Notes under the pieces: model-generated
Databases searched by the model: none
Told to the model about the DNA's origin: nothing
Seen by the model: only the letters and a program-made list of their open reading frames with translations
Program-made: the position numbers and the translations under genes
In this document: in pieces, positions 56,499 through 64,000 of the stretch
Position numbering within the stretch: the first letter of the stretch is position 1
How the letters are laid out: each line of letters opens with the position of its first letter
Assembly (NCBI RefSeq): GCF_916618755.1
Contig: NZ_CAKAKB010000002.1
Location: 372,001-436,000 of the forward strand
Direction of reading: 5' to 3'
Length of the DNA: 64,000 bases
Origin: Actinotalea sp. Marseille-Q4924
GTDB taxonomy: Bacteria > Actinomycetota > Actinomycetes > Actinomycetales > Cellulomonadaceae

Positions 56499-57446
56499 AT
56501 GCGTCTCGGCCACGACCACGTGCAGGTGCGCGTCCCGGCGACCAGCGCGAACCTCGGCCCGGGCTTCGACACGATGGGGCTCGCGCTGGCCCACCACGAC
56601 CTCGTCCAGGTGCGCGCGCTGGGCAGCGCCGAGGTGACCGTCGAGGTCTCCGGCGAGGGAGCCGGCGAGGTCGCGACGGGGGAGGACCACCTCGTCGTCC
56701 GCGCCCTGCGGCTGGCGCTCGAGCACGTCGGTGCGCCGCTCACCGGCCTGCACCTGACCTGCACGAACCACATCCCGCACGGCCGCGGCATGGGCTCGTC
56801 CGCCGCCGCGGTCGTCGCGGGCCTGCTGGCCGCGCGCATGCTCATCGCCGAGCCCACGGCGCTGGACGACGCGACCGTCCTCGAGCTCGCCACCCGCCTG
56901 GAGGGGCACCCGGACAACGCGGCTCCCGCCCTGCTGGGTGGCGTGACGATCGCGTGGTCCGGCACGGAGGGCCCGCGAGCGACGGTCCTGCCGGTCCACG
57001 ACGACGTCGTCCCGGTCGTGCTGGTCCCGGACGAGCGGTGCGCCACGCGGACGGCGCGGGGCGTCCTGCCCGCCACCGTGCCGCACGGCGACGCCGCCTA
57101 CACCGCCGGGCGCGCCGCACTGCTCGTGCACGCCCTGTGCCACCGTCCGGACCTGCTGGCCGAGGCGACGTCCGAGCGCCTGCACCAGCGGTACCGCGCG
57201 CCGGTCATGGAGCAGACCTGGGCCGTCGTGGAACGCCTGCGCGCCGCGGGCGCCGCGGCCGTCGTCTCGGGCGCGGGTCCGTCGGTCCTCGTCCTGGAGC
57301 GGGCGTCCGACGGCGACGCCGGGTCACGGGTGCTCGACGCGGTCCTCGGCCCCCGTGACGGGCGCGGCCGGACGGCGGACGGCTGGCGGGTCCTGCGGCC
57401 CGGCCTCGACCACGGCGGCGCGACGGCGACCAGGCTGCCCTCCTGA
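56499..57446 (+). CDS. thrB: Homoserine kinase
   Basis: 315 residues, GHMP kinase family. VRVPATSANLGPGFDTMGLA is the substrate loop, IPHGRGMGSSAAAVVAGLLAA the ATP-binding motif 2, and AAAVVSGAGPSVLVL motif 3. It phosphorylates homoserine for ThrC. Last gene of the hom-thrC-thrB unit; no strong terminator hairpin was seen directly after it. Confidence 0.97.
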   Translation: MRLGHDHVQVRVPATSANLGPGFDTMGLALAHHDLVQVRALGSAEVTVEVSGEGAGEVATGEDHLVVRALRLALEHVGAPLTGLHLTCTNHIPHGRGMGSSAAAVVAGLLAARMLIAEPTALDDATVLELATRLEGHPDNAAPALLGGVTIAWSGTEGPRATVLPVHDDVVPVVLVPDERCATRTARGVLPATVPHGDAAYTAGRAALLVHALCHRPDLLAEATSERLHQRYRAPVMEQTWAVVERLRAAGAAAVVSGAGPSVLVLERASDGDAGSRVLDAVLGPRDGRGRTADGWRVLRPGLDHGGATATRLPS

Positions 57447-57779
57447 GGTGTCGGTGCCTGCGGCGCCGTCCGGGTGAACCACGGCGCGGTGACCAGCCGC
57501 GCAGGGCAACGGTGGTACCGTGGTGGCATCCCCCGGCGACCGCAGTCGGAGCTGTCGGACATCTGGCCGGACCGTCGACGCAGACAACCGTCGACGCGTG
57601 CCCTTCGGTGAAAACCAGCGCCGCACGCCGCAGGGGAGAACCGCCACCACCTGGTCCCGCCCTCGTCGGCGCACGACCGCTCGTGGCTCAGCACGGCGCC
57701 CGTCGACGGGCGTGACACCCACGCGGACCCCACCTCCAGACACGGACTCGGGCCGCCGGACGAGGGGGAAGGATCCTTC
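57447..57779 (+). other. 333-bp intergenic region and rho leader
   Basis: TACCGT at 57516-57521 is a possible -10, giving a ~250-nt rho leader. The leader contains a 16-bp perfect palindrome CGCCCGTCGACGGGCG (57697-57712). No small ORF with convincing coding properties was seen. A long leader suits the known autoregulation of rho, but no specific element was recognised. Confidence 0.5.
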
Positions 57780-59810
57780 GTGACAGAGACCATCGAGGCC
57801 GCCGAGCGGGGCCAGGACGCGACGACCGCGCCCGCGCAGCGCTCAGGCGCCCTCTCCACCCTCCGTCTGCCCGAGCTCCAGGCGCTCGCCGCCGAGCTCG
57901 GCGTCACCGGGACGAAGGGCATGCGCAAGAGCGACCTCCTCAGCGCCATCCGCGAGCGGCGTGAGGGCGGCAAGGGCGCCGCCCGCGCCTCGCGCCCCGC
58001 GCAGGACACGAGGCCGGGCACGCAGGACGCCACCGCCCCGCGTGCCGGTGAGGCGTCGGGGGCCGCAGCGCCCACGACGAGCGCGCCCGCCGACGACGCG
58101 CCCGCCGCACCGGCCCGGCGCGGGTCCCGCCGCGCGAGCCGGCCGAGCGGTGAGCCGGAGGGCGCATCGGCGCCGCAGGGCGCGACCGAGACGGAGCAGC
58201 GTCCGACGCTCGACCTGGGCGACATCGCGGCACACGCCGAGCGTCGTGCCGCCGAGGCCGCGGGCGAGAGCCCGGACGAGCGGGCGGCGCGGGCCGCCGA
58301 GGCGGCGCGCCTGGTCACCGTGGACGGGCGTCGTCAGCGCCGTGGCCGTGACGGCGGCGAGGCGCCGCCGCGGGAGGCGACGCAGCGCGACGCCGGACAG
58401 CGTGACGCGGGCCCGCGTGACGGCGGGGTCGACCGCGAGGCCGGCCAGCGGGACGCCGGTCAGCGCGGGCAGCAGACGCGCGACGTCCGGCTGCCGGAGC
58501 CGCGCCGCGACGAGTTCGACGAGGAGGGCGGCGGACGCCGTCGTCGCGGGCGTTACCGGGACCGTGACCGCAACAAGCGGCGCGGCCGCGGTGGCCGTGA
58601 CGAGCTCGGCGGTCTGGACGAGCAGCAGCCGGAGGTCGGCGAGGACGACGTCCTGCTGCCCGTCGCCGGCATCCTGGACATCAAGGACAACTACGCGTTC
58701 GTCCGCACGAGCGGCTACCTGCCGGGCGACAACGACGTGTACGTGTCGATGAACCAGGTGAAGAAGAACGGTCTGCGCAAGGGCGATGCGATCGTCGGCG
58801 CGGTCCGTCAGCCGCGCGAGGGCGAGCAGCAGGCTCAGGGGCGCACCAGCAAGGTGAACGCGCTGGTCCGGCTCGACTCGGTCAACGGCACGTCGCCGGA
58901 GCAGGCGCGCGCGCGGGCCGAGTTCGGCAAGCTCACGCCGCTGTACCCGCAGGAGCGCCTGCGGCTGGAGACCCTGCCGAACATCCTCACCACCCGGGTC
59001 ATCGACCTCGTGGCCCCGATCGGCAAGGGCCAGCGCGGCCTCATCGTCTCCCCGCCCAAGGCCGGCAAGACGCTCGTGCTGCAGGCGATCGCCAACGCGA
59101 TCACCACGAACAACCCCGAGGTCCACCTCATGGTCGTGCTCGTCGACGAGCGGCCCGAGGAGGTCACGGACATGCAGCGCACGGTCAAGGGGGAGGTCAT
59201 CGCCTCGACCTTCGACCGACCGGCGGACGACCACACGACCGTGGCCGAGCTGGCCATCGAGCGGGCGAAGCGCCTCGTGGAGCTGGGCCAGGACGTCGTC
59301 GTCCTGCTGGACTCGATCACCCGGCTGGGGCGCGCGTACAACATCGCCGCCCCCGCGTCGGGGCGGATCCTGTCGGGCGGCGTCGACTCGAGCGCCCTGT
59401 ACCCGCCGAAGCGCTTCTTCGGTGCCGCGCGCAACATCGAGCACGGGGGATCGCTGACGATCCTCGCGACCGCCCTGGTCGAGACCGGGTCCAAGGCCGA
59501 CGAGGTGATCTTCGAGGAGTTCAAGGGGACCGGGAACATGGAGCTCAAGCTCTCCCGGTCGCTGGCGGACAAGCGGATCTTCCCCGCCGTGGACGTGGAC
59601 GCCTCCGGGACCCGGCGCGAGGAGATCCTCGTGCCGGCGGACGAGCTGAAGATCAACTGGAAGCTCCGCCGCGTCATGAGCGCGCTCGACCAGCAGCAGG
59701 CCATCGAGCTGCTGCTGTCGAAGCTCCGGGAGACCAGCTCCAACGTGGAGTTCCTGCTCCAGGTGCAGAAGACGACGCCCAGTGCCCCGGGGCACCACGG
59801 CAACGACTGA
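57780..59810 (+). CDS. rho: Transcription termination factor Rho with long charged insertion
   Basis: 676 residues against ~420 in E. coli. The N-terminal helical domain ([20 protein letters not shown]) is separated from the RNA-binding domain (about 290-360, [20 protein letters not shown]) by ~230 residues of Ala/Glu then Arg/Gly/Asp-rich sequence including QRDAG-type repeats and [20 protein letters not shown]. The ATPase has Walker A PPKAGKT (K430), [14 protein letters not shown] and the Q-/R-loops (GRILSGGVD). The insertion is typical of actinobacterial Rho and adds RNA binding. GTG at 57780 with GGGGGAAGGA upstream. Confidence 0.97.
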   Translation: MTETIEAAERGQDATTAPAQRSGALSTLRLPELQALAAELGVTGTKGMRKSDLLSAIRERREGGKGAARASRPAQDTRPGTQDATAPRAGEASGAAAPTTSAPADDAPAAPARRGSRRASRPSGEPEGASAPQGATETEQRPTLDLGDIAAHAERRAAEAAGESPDERAARAAEAARLVTVDGRRQRRGRDGGEAPPREATQRDAGQRDAGPRDGGVDREAGQRDAGQRGQQTRDVRLPEPRRDEFDEEGGGRRRRGRYRDRDRNKRRGRGGRDELGGLDEQQPEVGEDDVLLPVAGILDIKDNYAFVRTSGYLPGDNDVYVSMNQVKKNGLRKGDAIVGAVRQPREGEQQAQGRTSKVNALVRLDSVNGTSPEQARARAEFGKLTPLYPQERLRLETLPNILTTRVIDLVAPIGKGQRGLIVSPPKAGKTLVLQAIANAITTNNPEVHLMVVLVDERPEEVTDMQRTVKGEVIASTFDRPADDHTTVAELAIERAKRLVELGQDVVVLLDSITRLGRAYNIAAPASGRILSGGVDSSALYPPKRFFGAARNIEHGGSLTILATALVETGSKADEVIFEEFKGTGNMELKLSRSLADKRIFPAVDVDASGTRREEILVPADELKINWKLRRVMSALDQQQAIELLLSKLRETSSNVEFLLQVQKTTPSAPGHHGND

Positions 59811-59871
59811 CGCGCCGGCCGGCACCGGGGGCGCCACGGAGGGACGTTTCCGCGGCCCACCGGCGTTCTGG

Positions 59872-59877
59872 CAGACT
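59872..59877 (+). promoter_or_regulatory. -10 hexamer of rpmE
   Basis: CAGACT, about 73 nt before the rpmE GTG. The same hexamer appears as a candidate -10 at two other genes in this window. Confidence 0.35.
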
Positions 59878-59950
59878 GTCCCCTTGGCCTCCGGTTCCCG
59901 TGGACGATCCCGTCCCCGACCCGGAGACCCGTGACCTGAGGAGAACCCCC

Positions 59951-60169
59951 GTGAAGAACGACATCCACCCGGAGTACGTCGAGACGACGGTGACCTGCAC
60001 CTGCGGGAACACCTTCACGACGCGCAGCACGCAGAAGAACGGCCAGATCCACGCGGACGTCTGCGCCGCCTGCCACCCGTTCTACACGGGCAAGCAGAAG
60101 ATCCTCGACACCGGCGGCCGCGTGGCCCGGTTCGAGGCGCGCTACGGCAAGAAGGCCGACGCCAAGTAA
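59951..60169 (+). CDS. rpmE: 50S ribosomal protein bL31, zinc form
   Basis: 72 residues. [20 protein letters not shown] with Cys pair C-x-C and a second pair in [12 protein letters not shown] make the zinc-binding (C+) version. Bacteria often replace it by a C-minus paralogue under zinc limitation; none is in this window. GTG at 59951 with TGAGGAGAA upstream decides the start. A 16-bp perfect hairpin terminator follows. Confidence 0.97.
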   Translation: MKNDIHPEYVETTVTCTCGNTFTTRSTQKNGQIHADVCAACHPFYTGKQKILDTGGRVARFEARYGKKADAK

Positions 60170-60177
60170 CGCCTCCC

Positions 60178-60226
60178 GCGCCGGCGGGACCGCAGCGGAC
60201 GTACCGTCCCGCGGTCCCGCCGGCGC
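60178..60226 (+). terminator. Strong terminator of rpmE
   Basis: A 16-bp perfect stem (60178-60193 with 60211-60226) capped by an inner GGAC/GTCC hairpin, starting 8 nt after the rpmE stop. Confidence 0.8.
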
Positions 60227-60287
60227 TGTCGTGTCCGGGGTCCGCGCGTCCCCGGCCGGTGCGGGGGTCGACGACGAGGAGCACGCC

Positions 60288-61373
60288 ATGATCGACGCGG
60301 TGGGTCCGCTGATCGCCGAGCACGCCGAGATCGAGGCGCGCCTCGCCGACGCCGCCGTCCACGCCGATCCCGCCCTGGCCCGCTCCCTCGGTCGGCGGTA
60401 CGCCGAGCTCGGGCGCGTCGTCGCCGCCTTCCGCGCGTGGCAGGAGGCCGAGGGGGACGCGACGGCCGCCGCCGAGCTCGCCACCCAGGACGCGTCCTTC
60501 GCCGCGGAGCTCCCCGCGCTGCGCGAGGCCGCCGCGCGTGCGGAGGAGGCCCTGCGTCGCGCCCTCGTGCCGCGCGACCCCGACGACGCGCGGGACGTCC
60601 TCCTCGAGATCAAGGCGGGGGAGGGCGGGGAGGAGTCGGCGCTGTTCGCCGGCGACCTCCTGCGCATGTACACCCGCTACGCCGAGCGGCAGGGCTGGCG
60701 CACCGAGGTGCTCGAGGCGACGCAGTCGGACCTCGGCGGCTACAAGGACGTGACGCTCGCGGTCAAGGCCCGCGGCACGGTCCCGCCCGAGGACGGCGTC
60801 TGGGCCCACCTCAAGTACGAGGGCGGCGTGCACCGCGTCCAGCGCGTGCCGGTCACGGAGTCGCAGGGCCGGATCCACACGTCGGCGGCCGGCGTCGTCG
60901 CCCTGCCCGAGGTGGAAGACGTCGCCGAGGTCGCGATCGACCCGAACGACCTGCGCGTCGACGTCTTCCGGTCCTCGGGCCCGGGCGGGCAGTCCGTCAA
61001 CACGACGGACTCCGCCGTCCGCCTCACGCACCTGCCCACGGGGATCGTCGTCTCCTGCCAGAACGAGAAGTCGCAGCTGCAGAACAAGGAGGCGGCGCTG
61101 CGGATCCTGCGCGCGCGCCTCCTGGCCGCCCGCCAGGAGGAGGCCGCCGCGGCCGCGTCGCAGGCCCGTCGCTCGCAGGTCCGCACGGTCGACCGCTCCG
61201 AGCGCATCCGGACGTACAACTTCCCCGAGAACCGGATCGTCGACCACCGCACGAGCTACAAGGCCTACAACCTCGACCAGGTGCTCGACGGCGACCTCGG
61301 GCCGGTCGTCCGGTCCGCGATCGACGCCGACGACGCCGCCCGGCTCGCCGAGGCGGCCGGGTCCTCCTCGTGA
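60288..61373 (+). CDS. prfA: Peptide chain release factor 1
   Basis: 361 residues. The GGQ motif is [17 protein letters not shown] (G233-G234-Q235), whose Gln is methylated by the product of the next gene. The codon-recognition region with the P-x-T-type motif is [14 protein letters not shown] (it reads UAA/UAG). The N-terminal helical domain is intact. ATG at 60288 with GAGGAG upstream was chosen; an in-frame start at 60231 adds non-conserved residues. It overlaps prmC by 4 bp. Confidence 0.97.
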   Translation: MIDAVGPLIAEHAEIEARLADAAVHADPALARSLGRRYAELGRVVAAFRAWQEAEGDATAAAELATQDASFAAELPALREAAARAEEALRRALVPRDPDDARDVLLEIKAGEGGEESALFAGDLLRMYTRYAERQGWRTEVLEATQSDLGGYKDVTLAVKARGTVPPEDGVWAHLKYEGGVHRVQRVPVTESQGRIHTSAAGVVALPEVEDVAEVAIDPNDLRVDVFRSSGPGGQSVNTTDSAVRLTHLPTGIVVSCQNEKSQLQNKEAALRILRARLLAARQEEAAAAASQARRSQVRTVDRSERIRTYNFPENRIVDHRTSYKAYNLDQVLDGDLGPVVRSAIDADDAARLAEAAGSSS

Positions 61374-62311
61374 CCGCACCGGACCCGGTCCCCTCGCCGT
61401 CGGTCCCCGGCGCCGACGGCGCCCCGTCGCTGCGGCGCGTCGTCGCGGCCGCGGGCGACCTCCTGGCCGACGCGGGGGTGCCGTCGGCGCACCACGACGC
61501 CGCGGCGCTGGCAGCCTTCGTCCTCGGCGTGCCGCGGTTCGAGCCCGCCCTGGCCGGGCTGGAGCCGGCCGGGTTCCGCGCCCGGTACGCGGAGGTGGTC
61601 GAGCGGCGCCGTCGGCGGGAGCCGTTGCAGCACATCGTCGGCGAGGCCGGGTTCCGGCACGTCGTGCTCGCCGTGGAGCCGGGCGTCTTCGTGCCGCGAC
61701 CGGAGACCGAGAGCGTGGCGCAGCGGGCGGTCGACGAGGCCGCGGCGGTCGCCGCGTCCGGCCGTCCGCCCCTCGTCGTGGACCTCTGCTGCGGTGCCGG
61801 CGGCATCGCGGTCTCGGTGGCGTTCGAGGTACCCGCCGCCCGGGTCGTCGCGGTCGACCTGTCGGCCCAGGCCGTCGCGCTGACGGGGCGCAACGCCGAC
61901 CGGGCGGGGGTGCGCCCGGAGCGGCTCGTCGTGGCCGACGCGACCGCCGACGACGTGCTCGCCGACCTGGAGGGCGCCGTCGACGTCGTCGTGGCCAACC
62001 CGCCGTACATCCCGCCCGACGCGGTCCCGCTCGACGCGGAGGTGCGCGACCACGACCCGGACCTGGCGCTGTACGGCGGGGGAGCGGACGGCCTGCTCGT
62101 CCCCCGGGGGGTGGTGCGGACCGCCGCCCGGCTGCTGCGCACCGGCGGCCTGCTCGTCATGGAGCACGCCGAGGTCCAGGCGTCCGCGGCGCGGGCGATG
62201 GCCGACGGCGCGTTCGAGGACATCACCACCGGGACCGACCTGACGGGTCGGGACCGGATGCTGCTCGCCCGCCGGAGCGGTCGGGCCGTCGTGCGAGACT
62301 CACCGTCGTGA
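61370..62311 (+). CDS. prmC: Release factor glutamine methyltransferase
   Basis: 313 residues. An N-terminal helical domain (about 15-90) docks release factors; the SAM-dependent methyltransferase domain has [16 protein letters not shown] (motif I) and the catalytic [10 protein letters not shown] (NPPY). It methylates the Gln of GGQ in RF1 and RF2. GTG at 61370 overlaps the prfA stop (GTGA). The stop overlaps the tsaC-like start by 4 bp. Confidence 0.96.
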   Translation: MTAPDPVPSPSVPGADGAPSLRRVVAAAGDLLADAGVPSAHHDAAALAAFVLGVPRFEPALAGLEPAGFRARYAEVVERRRRREPLQHIVGEAGFRHVVLAVEPGVFVPRPETESVAQRAVDEAAAVAASGRPPLVVDLCCGAGGIAVSVAFEVPAARVVAVDLSAQAVALTGRNADRAGVRPERLVVADATADDVLADLEGAVDVVVANPPYIPPDAVPLDAEVRDHDPDLALYGGGADGLLVPRGVVRTAARLLRTGGLLVMEHAEVQASAARAMADGAFEDITTGTDLTGRDRMLLARRSGRAVVRDSPS

Positions 62312-63045
62312 GGGTGATGGACAGCCGGGACGCGGGCTCCTGGGGCCCCGGGCTCGACGAGGCGGTGAACGTCCTGAGGCGCGGCGGGCTCGTCGTGGTC
62401 CCCACGGACACCGTCTACGGCCTCGCGGCCGAGGCCTTCACCCCCCTCGCGGTCGCCGCGCTCCGGGACGCCACCGGCCGTCCTGCCGGGGTGCCGCCCG
62501 CCGTGCTGGTGCCCGACCAGCGCACGGTCGACGGCCTGTGCGCCGACGTGCCCGCGCCCGCCCGCGCGCTCCTGGAGGCCTTCTGGCCGGGCGCCCTCAC
62601 CCTCGTGCTGCACGCCCAGCCGTCCCTGGCGTGGGACCTGGGCGACGACGGCCGCACCGTCGCGGTGCGGATGCCGGACCACCCTGCCGCGCTGGCCCTG
62701 CTGCGCCGGACCGGACCGCTCGCCGTCACCGGTGCGCACCGCACCGGCACCCCGGCGAGCGGGCGGCTGGACGACGCCCTGGACGTGGGTGCGGCCCAGC
62801 TCGCGCTCGACGCGGGGGAGCTGGCGGGCGGTGAGCCGTCGACCGTCGTGGACGCGACCGGACCGGTGCCGCGCCTGCTGCGCGCGGGCGCCGTCGGCCT
62901 GGACGCGCTGCGCCGGGTGACGCCGGTCCTCGACCTCGACGGCGCCGGTGGCGGCGACGCCGGCCACGCCGCCGACGCCGGCGAAGCCGGGGACGCGCCG
63001 GGGACGGACGCCCCTGCGCCCGACCGCGTGGAGCCGGCGTCGTGA
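62308..63045 (+). CDS. Sua5/YciO/YrdC (TsaC)-like protein with degenerate motifs
   Basis: 245 residues in the usual tsaC position between prmC and wecA. The fold blocks GGLVVVPTDTVYGLAAEAF and FWPGALTLVL are intact. Two ligand motifs are changed: where K-x-R is expected the protein reads T56-G-R58-P, and where S-A-N is expected it reads G142-A-H144 (AVTGAHRTG). These residues bind ATP and threonine/bicarbonate for the t6A precursor, so activity is doubtful. A ~35-residue acidic Gly/Ala/Asp tail is added at the C-terminus. GTG at 62308 overlaps prmC. Confidence 0.85.
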   Translation: MRVMDSRDAGSWGPGLDEAVNVLRRGGLVVVPTDTVYGLAAEAFTPLAVAALRDATGRPAGVPPAVLVPDQRTVDGLCADVPAPARALLEAFWPGALTLVLHAQPSLAWDLGDDGRTVAVRMPDHPAALALLRRTGPLAVTGAHRTGTPASGRLDDALDVGAAQLALDAGELAGGEPSTVVDATGPVPRLLRAGAVGLDALRRVTPVLDLDGAGGGDAGHAADAGEAGDAPGTDAPAPDRVEPAS

Positions 63046-64000
63046 GGGTCTACCTGCTGCTCATGCTCGTCTCGGCGGCCGTGACGTACCTGCTCACGCC
63101 GCTGGCACGGTGGGTCGCGCTGCGGACCGGAGCGATCACGGCCGTGCGGGACCGTGACGTCCACGTCATCCCGACGCCCCGGCTCGGCGGCGTGGCGATG
63201 TTCCTCGGGATGGCCGTGGCGATGGTCCTCGCGTCCCGGATGCCGTTCCTCGAGGGCGTCTTCACCTCGTCGTCGTCCGCGTGGGCGATCCTCGCCGGTG
63301 CCGGTGCGGTGACGCTCCTCGGGGCGGCCGACGACGTGTGGGACCTCGACTGGTTCACCAAGCTGGTCGGCCAGGTGCTCGCCGCCGGCCTCATCGCCTT
63401 CGGCGGGATCCAGCTCTACGCCATCCCGTTCGCGGACACGCTGACGATCGGCTCGAGCTACTTCTCCCTGGTGGCGACCGTGCTCACCGTCGTCGTCGCC
63501 ATCAACGCCGTGAACTTCGTCGACGGGCTCGACGGGCTCGCCGCCGGGCTCATCGCCATCGGCGGCACCGGGTTCTTCGTCTACACCTACCTGCTCACCA
63601 CGCAGGCCAGCAGCACCGACTACTCCAACCTCGCGACACTCGTCGTCGCCGTGCTCGTGGGCGCGTGCCTGGGCTTCCTGCCGCACAACTTCCACCCCGC
63701 GCGCATCTTCATGGGCGACTCGGGGTCGATGCTCATCGGCCTCACGATCGCGGCTGCCACGATCGTCGTCACGGGACAGATCGACACCGTGGCGGTCTCC
63801 GCACGGCAGGCCGTCCCCGCGTTCCTGCCGATCCTGCTGCCCGTCGCCGTCCTCATGCTGCCCCTGCTGGACATGGGCCTGGCGGTGATCCGCCGGCTCG
63901 GCGCCGGGCGCAGCCCCTTCCACCCCGACCGCCGGCACCTGCACCACCGCCTGCTGCAGCTCGGCCACTCCCACCGCCGCGCCGTCCTCATCATGTACAT
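63042..64000 (+). CDS. Undecaprenyl-phosphate sugar-1-phosphate transferase, WecA/MraY superfamily (partial)
   Basis: About 319 residues are visible before the right edge. Multi-pass membrane protein with the family motifs in order: GAADDVWDLDW (Mg-binding DD), NAVNFVDGLDGLAAG, HNFHPARIFMGDSGSM and the cytoplasmic HPDRRHLHHRLLQLGHSH. These place it with WecA/Rv1302-type enzymes that transfer GlcNAc-1-P (or another sugar-1-P) to a polyprenyl phosphate, for cell-wall polymer linkage units. GTG at 63042 overlaps the tsaC-like stop (GTGA). In many actinobacteria this gene precedes the ATP synthase operon, which would lie beyond the window. Confidence 0.93.
   Translation, partial: MRVYLLLMLVSAAVTYLLTPLARWVALRTGAITAVRDRDVHVIPTPRLGGVAMFLGMAVAMVLASRMPFLEGVFTSSSSAWAILAGAGAVTLLGAADDVWDLDWFTKLVGQVLAAGLIAFGGIQLYAIPFADTLTIGSSYFSLVATVLTVVVAINAVNFVDGLDGLAAGLIAIGGTGFFVYTYLLTTQASSTDYSNLATLVVAVLVGACLGFLPHNFHPARIFMGDSGSMLIGLTIAAATIVVTGQIDTVAVSARQAVPAFLPILLPVAVLMLPLLDMGLAVIRRLGAGRSPFHPDRRHLHHRLLQLGHSHRRAVLIMY

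Overview
This 64 kb window is very GC-rich chromosomal DNA with strong third-position GC, many GTG starts and many 4-bp stop/start overlaps. The gene content is that of an actinobacterium, most likely a Cellulomonas-like member of the Micrococcales. Markers are mtrA-mtrB-lpqB, a bldC orthologue, a sigR/rsrA pair, the fused 2-oxoglutarate decarboxylase Kgd, the 24-residue ribosomal protein bL37, an Rv3235-like protein next to secA, and an actinobacterial rho with a long charged insertion. A full-length adhE fits a facultatively fermenting cellulomonad. I saw no insertion sequence, prophage, CRISPR array or compositional island: this is core genome, and most of the unusual signal is regulatory.

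Layout. 1-5041 (-): a coupled operon of a Pfam GPDPase_memb-type membrane protein, DUF4129, DUF4350, MoxR ATPase and DUF58, divergent from mtrA. 5319-11223 (+): mtrA, mtrB, lpqB, a ComF-like phosphoribosyltransferase and the long hibernation factor hpf, whose leader carries a candidate leaderless 40-codon ORF. 11318-16662 (+): a YcaQ/AlkX-like glycosylase, an EamA transporter and secA. 16791-19754 (-): Rv3235-like, LysM and MFS genes. 19920-25426: a small conserved protein, a BldC-like HTH gene divergent from a SAF (CpaB-like) gene, a CpaE-like ATPase, a DUF6912-like gene, hisN and rsgA. 25487-28690: aroA, a DoxX-like gene and the thiol-stress pair sigR-rsrA. 28784-34761: bL37, a lone pilT, an SGNH-fold protein without catalytic residues, and kgd. 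34867-38570 (-): a two-component system upstream of an ABC exporter. 38943-44315: an M15 peptidase, aldose epimerase, a coiled-coil lipoprotein and adhE. 44622-49885: hsp20 behind a CIRCE element, a MalY-like PLP enzyme, an SRPBCC protein, bldC behind a c-di-GMP-I riboswitch, a frameshifted conserved gene and an NAD(P)-binding protein. 50086-57446: tRNA-Arg(CCG), a GntR regulator, and argS-lysA-hom-thrC-thrB. 57780-64000: rho, rpmE, prfA, prmC, a tsaC-like gene with degenerate motifs, and a partial WecA/MraY-type transferase.

How the genes work together. MtrAB-LpqB, SecA, the M15 peptidase, the LysM protein and the coupled MoxR operon are envelope functions, and MtrA-like direct repeats occur in two promoters of the window. 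The lysA-hom-thrC-thrB run makes lysine and threonine from aspartate. The rho-rpmE-prfA-prmC-tsaC run serves gene expression. The most notable observations are the c-di-GMP-I riboswitch placed to control bldC translation, the two-promoter, two-start arrangement of sigR, the CIRCE element on hsp20, the degenerate SGNH and TsaC-like proteins, and the divergent HTH / SAF-CpaE-like module with a 13-bp tandem repeat in its shared promoter region.
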